DNA of 15,394 bases from an uncultured Ruminococcus sp. (GTDB lineage: Bacteria > Bacillota > Clostridia > Oscillospirales > Ruminococcaceae), in the NCBI GenBank assembly GCA_900550695.1, contig URTF01000050.1, positions 1 through 15,394 of the forward strand, in the 5' to 3' direction. Below, piece by piece: positions 14,101 to 15,394 of this stretch. The notes beneath the pieces are model-generated. The model was not told where the DNA came from. It worked only from the letters and a program-made list of their open reading frames with translations, and made no database searches. The position numbers and the translations under genes are program-made. Positions within the stretch are counted from its first letter, which is position 1. Each line of letters starts with the position of its first letter.

Positions 14101-15096
14101 ATGCCCGGTATTACAGCAGTTCTTATTATTTTGGCTATCATCGTTATTCTTGTCCTCATCAGCGGTATCAAGTTCGTTCCGCAGGCTCAGGTCTATATCG
14201 TTGAGCGTTTCGGCGCATTCAGCAAGACCCTTGAAACAGGTCCGCACTATGTTGTTCCTATCATCGACAAGGTAGCAAAGAAAGTTTCCATCAAGGAACA
14301 GGTCGCAGACTTCAAGCCGCAGCCCGTTATCACCAAGGATAACGTTACAATGCAGATAGACACAGTTGTGTTCTTCCAGATCACAGACGCAAAGCTCTAC
14401 ACCTACGGCGTTGAACGTCCTATGAGCGCTATCGAGAACCTTACCGCAACAACGCTCCGTAACATCATCGGTGAAATGGAACTTGACGCAACACTTTCTT
14501 CCCGTGACGTTATCAACACAAAGATCACATCGCTCCTCGACGTTGCTACCGACCCTTGGGGCATCAAGGTAAACCGTGTCGAGCTTAAGAATATCCTTCC
14601 TCCGAGAGAAATTCAGGACGCAATGGAAAGACAGATGAAGGCAGAGCGTGAAAGACGTGAAAAGATACTTCAGGCAGAGGGCGAAAAGAAGTCGCAGATC
14701 CTCGTTGCCGAAGGTGAAAAGGAATCGAAGATCCTCCGTGCCGAAGCCGATAAGCAGGCAGCTATCCTCAAAGCCGAAGCTGAAAAGCAGGCTCTTATCC
14801 TCCGTTCCGATGCCGTAAGACAGCAGAAGATACTCGAAGCGCAGGGCGAAGCTGAGTCTATCGCACTCACACAGCAGGCTCTCGCAGACAGCATCGTAAA
14901 GCTCAACGAAAGCAACCCGAGCGACGGCGTTATCGCTATCAAGGGACTTGAAGCATTCGGCAGGGCAGCAGACGGCAGAGCAACAAAGATCATCATTCCG
15001 TCCGAAATTCAGGGACTTGCAGGACTTGTCACCTCCGTAAAGGAGATCGCAAACAACAACGCAGCCGCTCTCCCAACAAACACACAGCAGAAATAA
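14101..15096 (+). CDS. SPFH/stomatin-like membrane protein (QmcA/HflK-like)
   Basis: The 331-residue protein has one N-terminal membrane anchor (residues 5-22) and then a PHB/SPFH domain (about 24-180), with FVPQAQVYIVERFGAFSKTL, PLVVPIID-like HYVVPIIDKV, and ATTLRNIIGEMELDATLSSR. Residues 189-254 are six nearly regular 11-residue units, each beginning IL (ILQAEGEKKSQ, ILVAEGEKESK, ILRAEADKQAA and so on), a charged hendecad helix that drives oligomerisation. The C-terminus (GLEAFGRAADGRATKIIIPS) matches the stomatin-type tail. It is thought to form ring-like membrane scaffolds with NfeD. The SD is AAAGAGGTAA. The operon's terminator lies about 180 nt downstream, past a repeat tract. Confidence 0.95.
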   Translation: MPGITAVLIILAIIVILVLISGIKFVPQAQVYIVERFGAFSKTLETGPHYVVPIIDKVAKKVSIKEQVADFKPQPVITKDNVTMQIDTVVFFQITDAKLYTYGVERPMSAIENLTATTLRNIIGEMELDATLSSRDVINTKITSLLDVATDPWGIKVNRVELKNILPPREIQDAMERQMKAERERREKILQAEGEKKSQILVAEGEKESKILRAEADKQAAILKAEAEKQALILRSDAVRQQKILEAQGEAESIALTQQALADSIVKLNESNPSDGVIAIKGLEAFGRAADGRATKIIIPSEIQGLAGLVTSVKEIANNNAAALPTNTQQK

Positions 15097-15186
15097 ATTC
15101 GGAATTAGGAATTCGGAATGCGGAATTAATTTAATGCGTAATTCGTAATTGCGCAACAATGTTGAGCATCGTAATTGCGTAATTAT
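15097..15186. repeat. AATTCG/AATGCG tract (module 1 of the compound repeat, copy B)
   Basis: Starting right at the SPFH stop, the sequence runs through degenerate units: AATTCGGAATTAGG, AATTCGGAATGCGG, AATTAATTTAATGCGT, AATTCGTAATTGCGC and, after a CAACAATGTTG hairpin, TAATTGCGTAATT. It is simple-sequence-like and noncoding. Apparent peptides across it on either strand are artefacts. Confidence 0.75.
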
Positions 15187-15224
15187 TTTTGTTCCGCATA
15201 TTTGTCACGAAACACCTAATTTCC

Positions 15225-15270
15225 GTATGGGACGGGTCGCCCGCCCCGCACCGCAAGGCGTTATTTAATA
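15225..15270. repeat. GGGACGGG hairpin module (module 2, copy B)
   Basis: The stem GGGACGGG (15229-15236) / CCCGCCCC (15240-15247) has the loop TCG and one A-C mismatch. It is followed by GCACCGCAAGGCGTTA and AATAAA, as in copy A. Differences from copy A sit in the right arm and loop and mostly preserve pairing. Confidence 0.7.
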
Positions 15271-15274
15271 AAGC

Positions 15275-15334
15275 AACAGACCTGTTTCCATCGGGATATC
15301 ATTGTGATTCCCTTTGAAAACAGGTCTGTTTTAT
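15275..15334 (+). terminator. Terminator of the nfeD-SPFH operon
   Basis: Perfect 13-bp outer arms AACAGACCTGTTT (15275-15287) and AAACAGGTCTGTT (15318-15330), with further inner pairing around GGGATATCA/TGATTCCC, are followed by TTTTATG on plus. It lies about 180 nt after the SPFH stop, so modules 1 and 2 are transcribed. Confidence 0.85.
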
Positions 15335-15342
15335 GTTGTTTA

Positions 15343-15394
15343 TACTAAACACCATTTAAAATTTGGAAAAAATCAAGCCGACAATCTCGTAGCT
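15343..15394. repeat. AAACACCA palindromic element, cut by the window end
   Basis: TACTAAACACCA begins at 15343, and AAAAAATCAAGC follows at 15367-15378, 24 bp later. The full copy has the same two blocks in the same orientation with 26 bp spacing (10988 and 11014). The right half lies outside the window. Confidence 0.65.

Noticed and set aside
13699..15159. 486-codon minus-strand open frame covering nfeD and the SPFH gene
   Set aside because: It is antisense to two clear genes with SDs, its composition is Leu/Cys-rich without a domain, and its N-terminus (NYELRI...) is the typical translation of the AATTCG repeat tract.

Overview
The window reads as chromosome of a low-to-mid GC Gram-positive, most likely a Ruminococcus-like member of the Oscillospiraceae (Clostridia). 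This is inferred from the SD sequences (AGGAGG and GAGGTGATC type), the gene families present (DegV, Dgk-type lipid kinase, a TIGR03905-like TSCPD protein, truncated NfeD plus SPFH), and the AATTCGTAATGCG-type intergenic tracts. I cannot fix the genus without a search. There are no rRNA, tRNA or CRISPR features, no recognisable transposase or phage gene, and no broken genes. Eleven protein genes are supported.

Left block (1-5840, all minus strand): a two-gene operon encodes a membrane hybrid histidine kinase and, overlapping it by 4 bp, a divergent DegV-type (fatty-acid-binding fold) protein. It is followed upstream by a monocistronic MATE exporter and then a diacylglycerol/lipid kinase. Each unit has its own promoter candidate, and the MATE and lipid kinase genes have clear intrinsic terminators.

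Middle block (6014-9121, minus strand): a tight four-gene operon encodes a PHP-domain phosphoesterase, a malic enzyme, a small TSCPD protein and a YdcF/DUF218 membrane protein, read from a strong extended -10 promoter at about 9202-9230. Divergent from it, at 9442, is a membrane chemoreceptor (MCP) with an equally strong promoter.

Right block: the MCP converges on polyphosphate kinase (ppk1, minus strand). ppk1 is divergent from a classic NfeD-SPFH (stomatin-like) membrane operon.

The least ordinary content is intergenic. The MCP-ppk1 gap and the region after the SPFH gene carry the same four modules in the same order: an AATTCG/AATGCG tract, a GGGACGGG hairpin with the tail GCACCGCAAG, a strong terminator, and a palindromic AAACACCA element of about 100 bp. 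A third copy of the palindrome, an apparent internal deletion, lies directly upstream of the MATE promoter. Several annotated starts (kinase, MATE, malic enzyme, MCP, ppk1) are placed downstream of the longest reading frame because the SD and promoter positions require it. I see no convincing new multi-gene system. The repeat family and the kinase-DegV coupling are the best leads.
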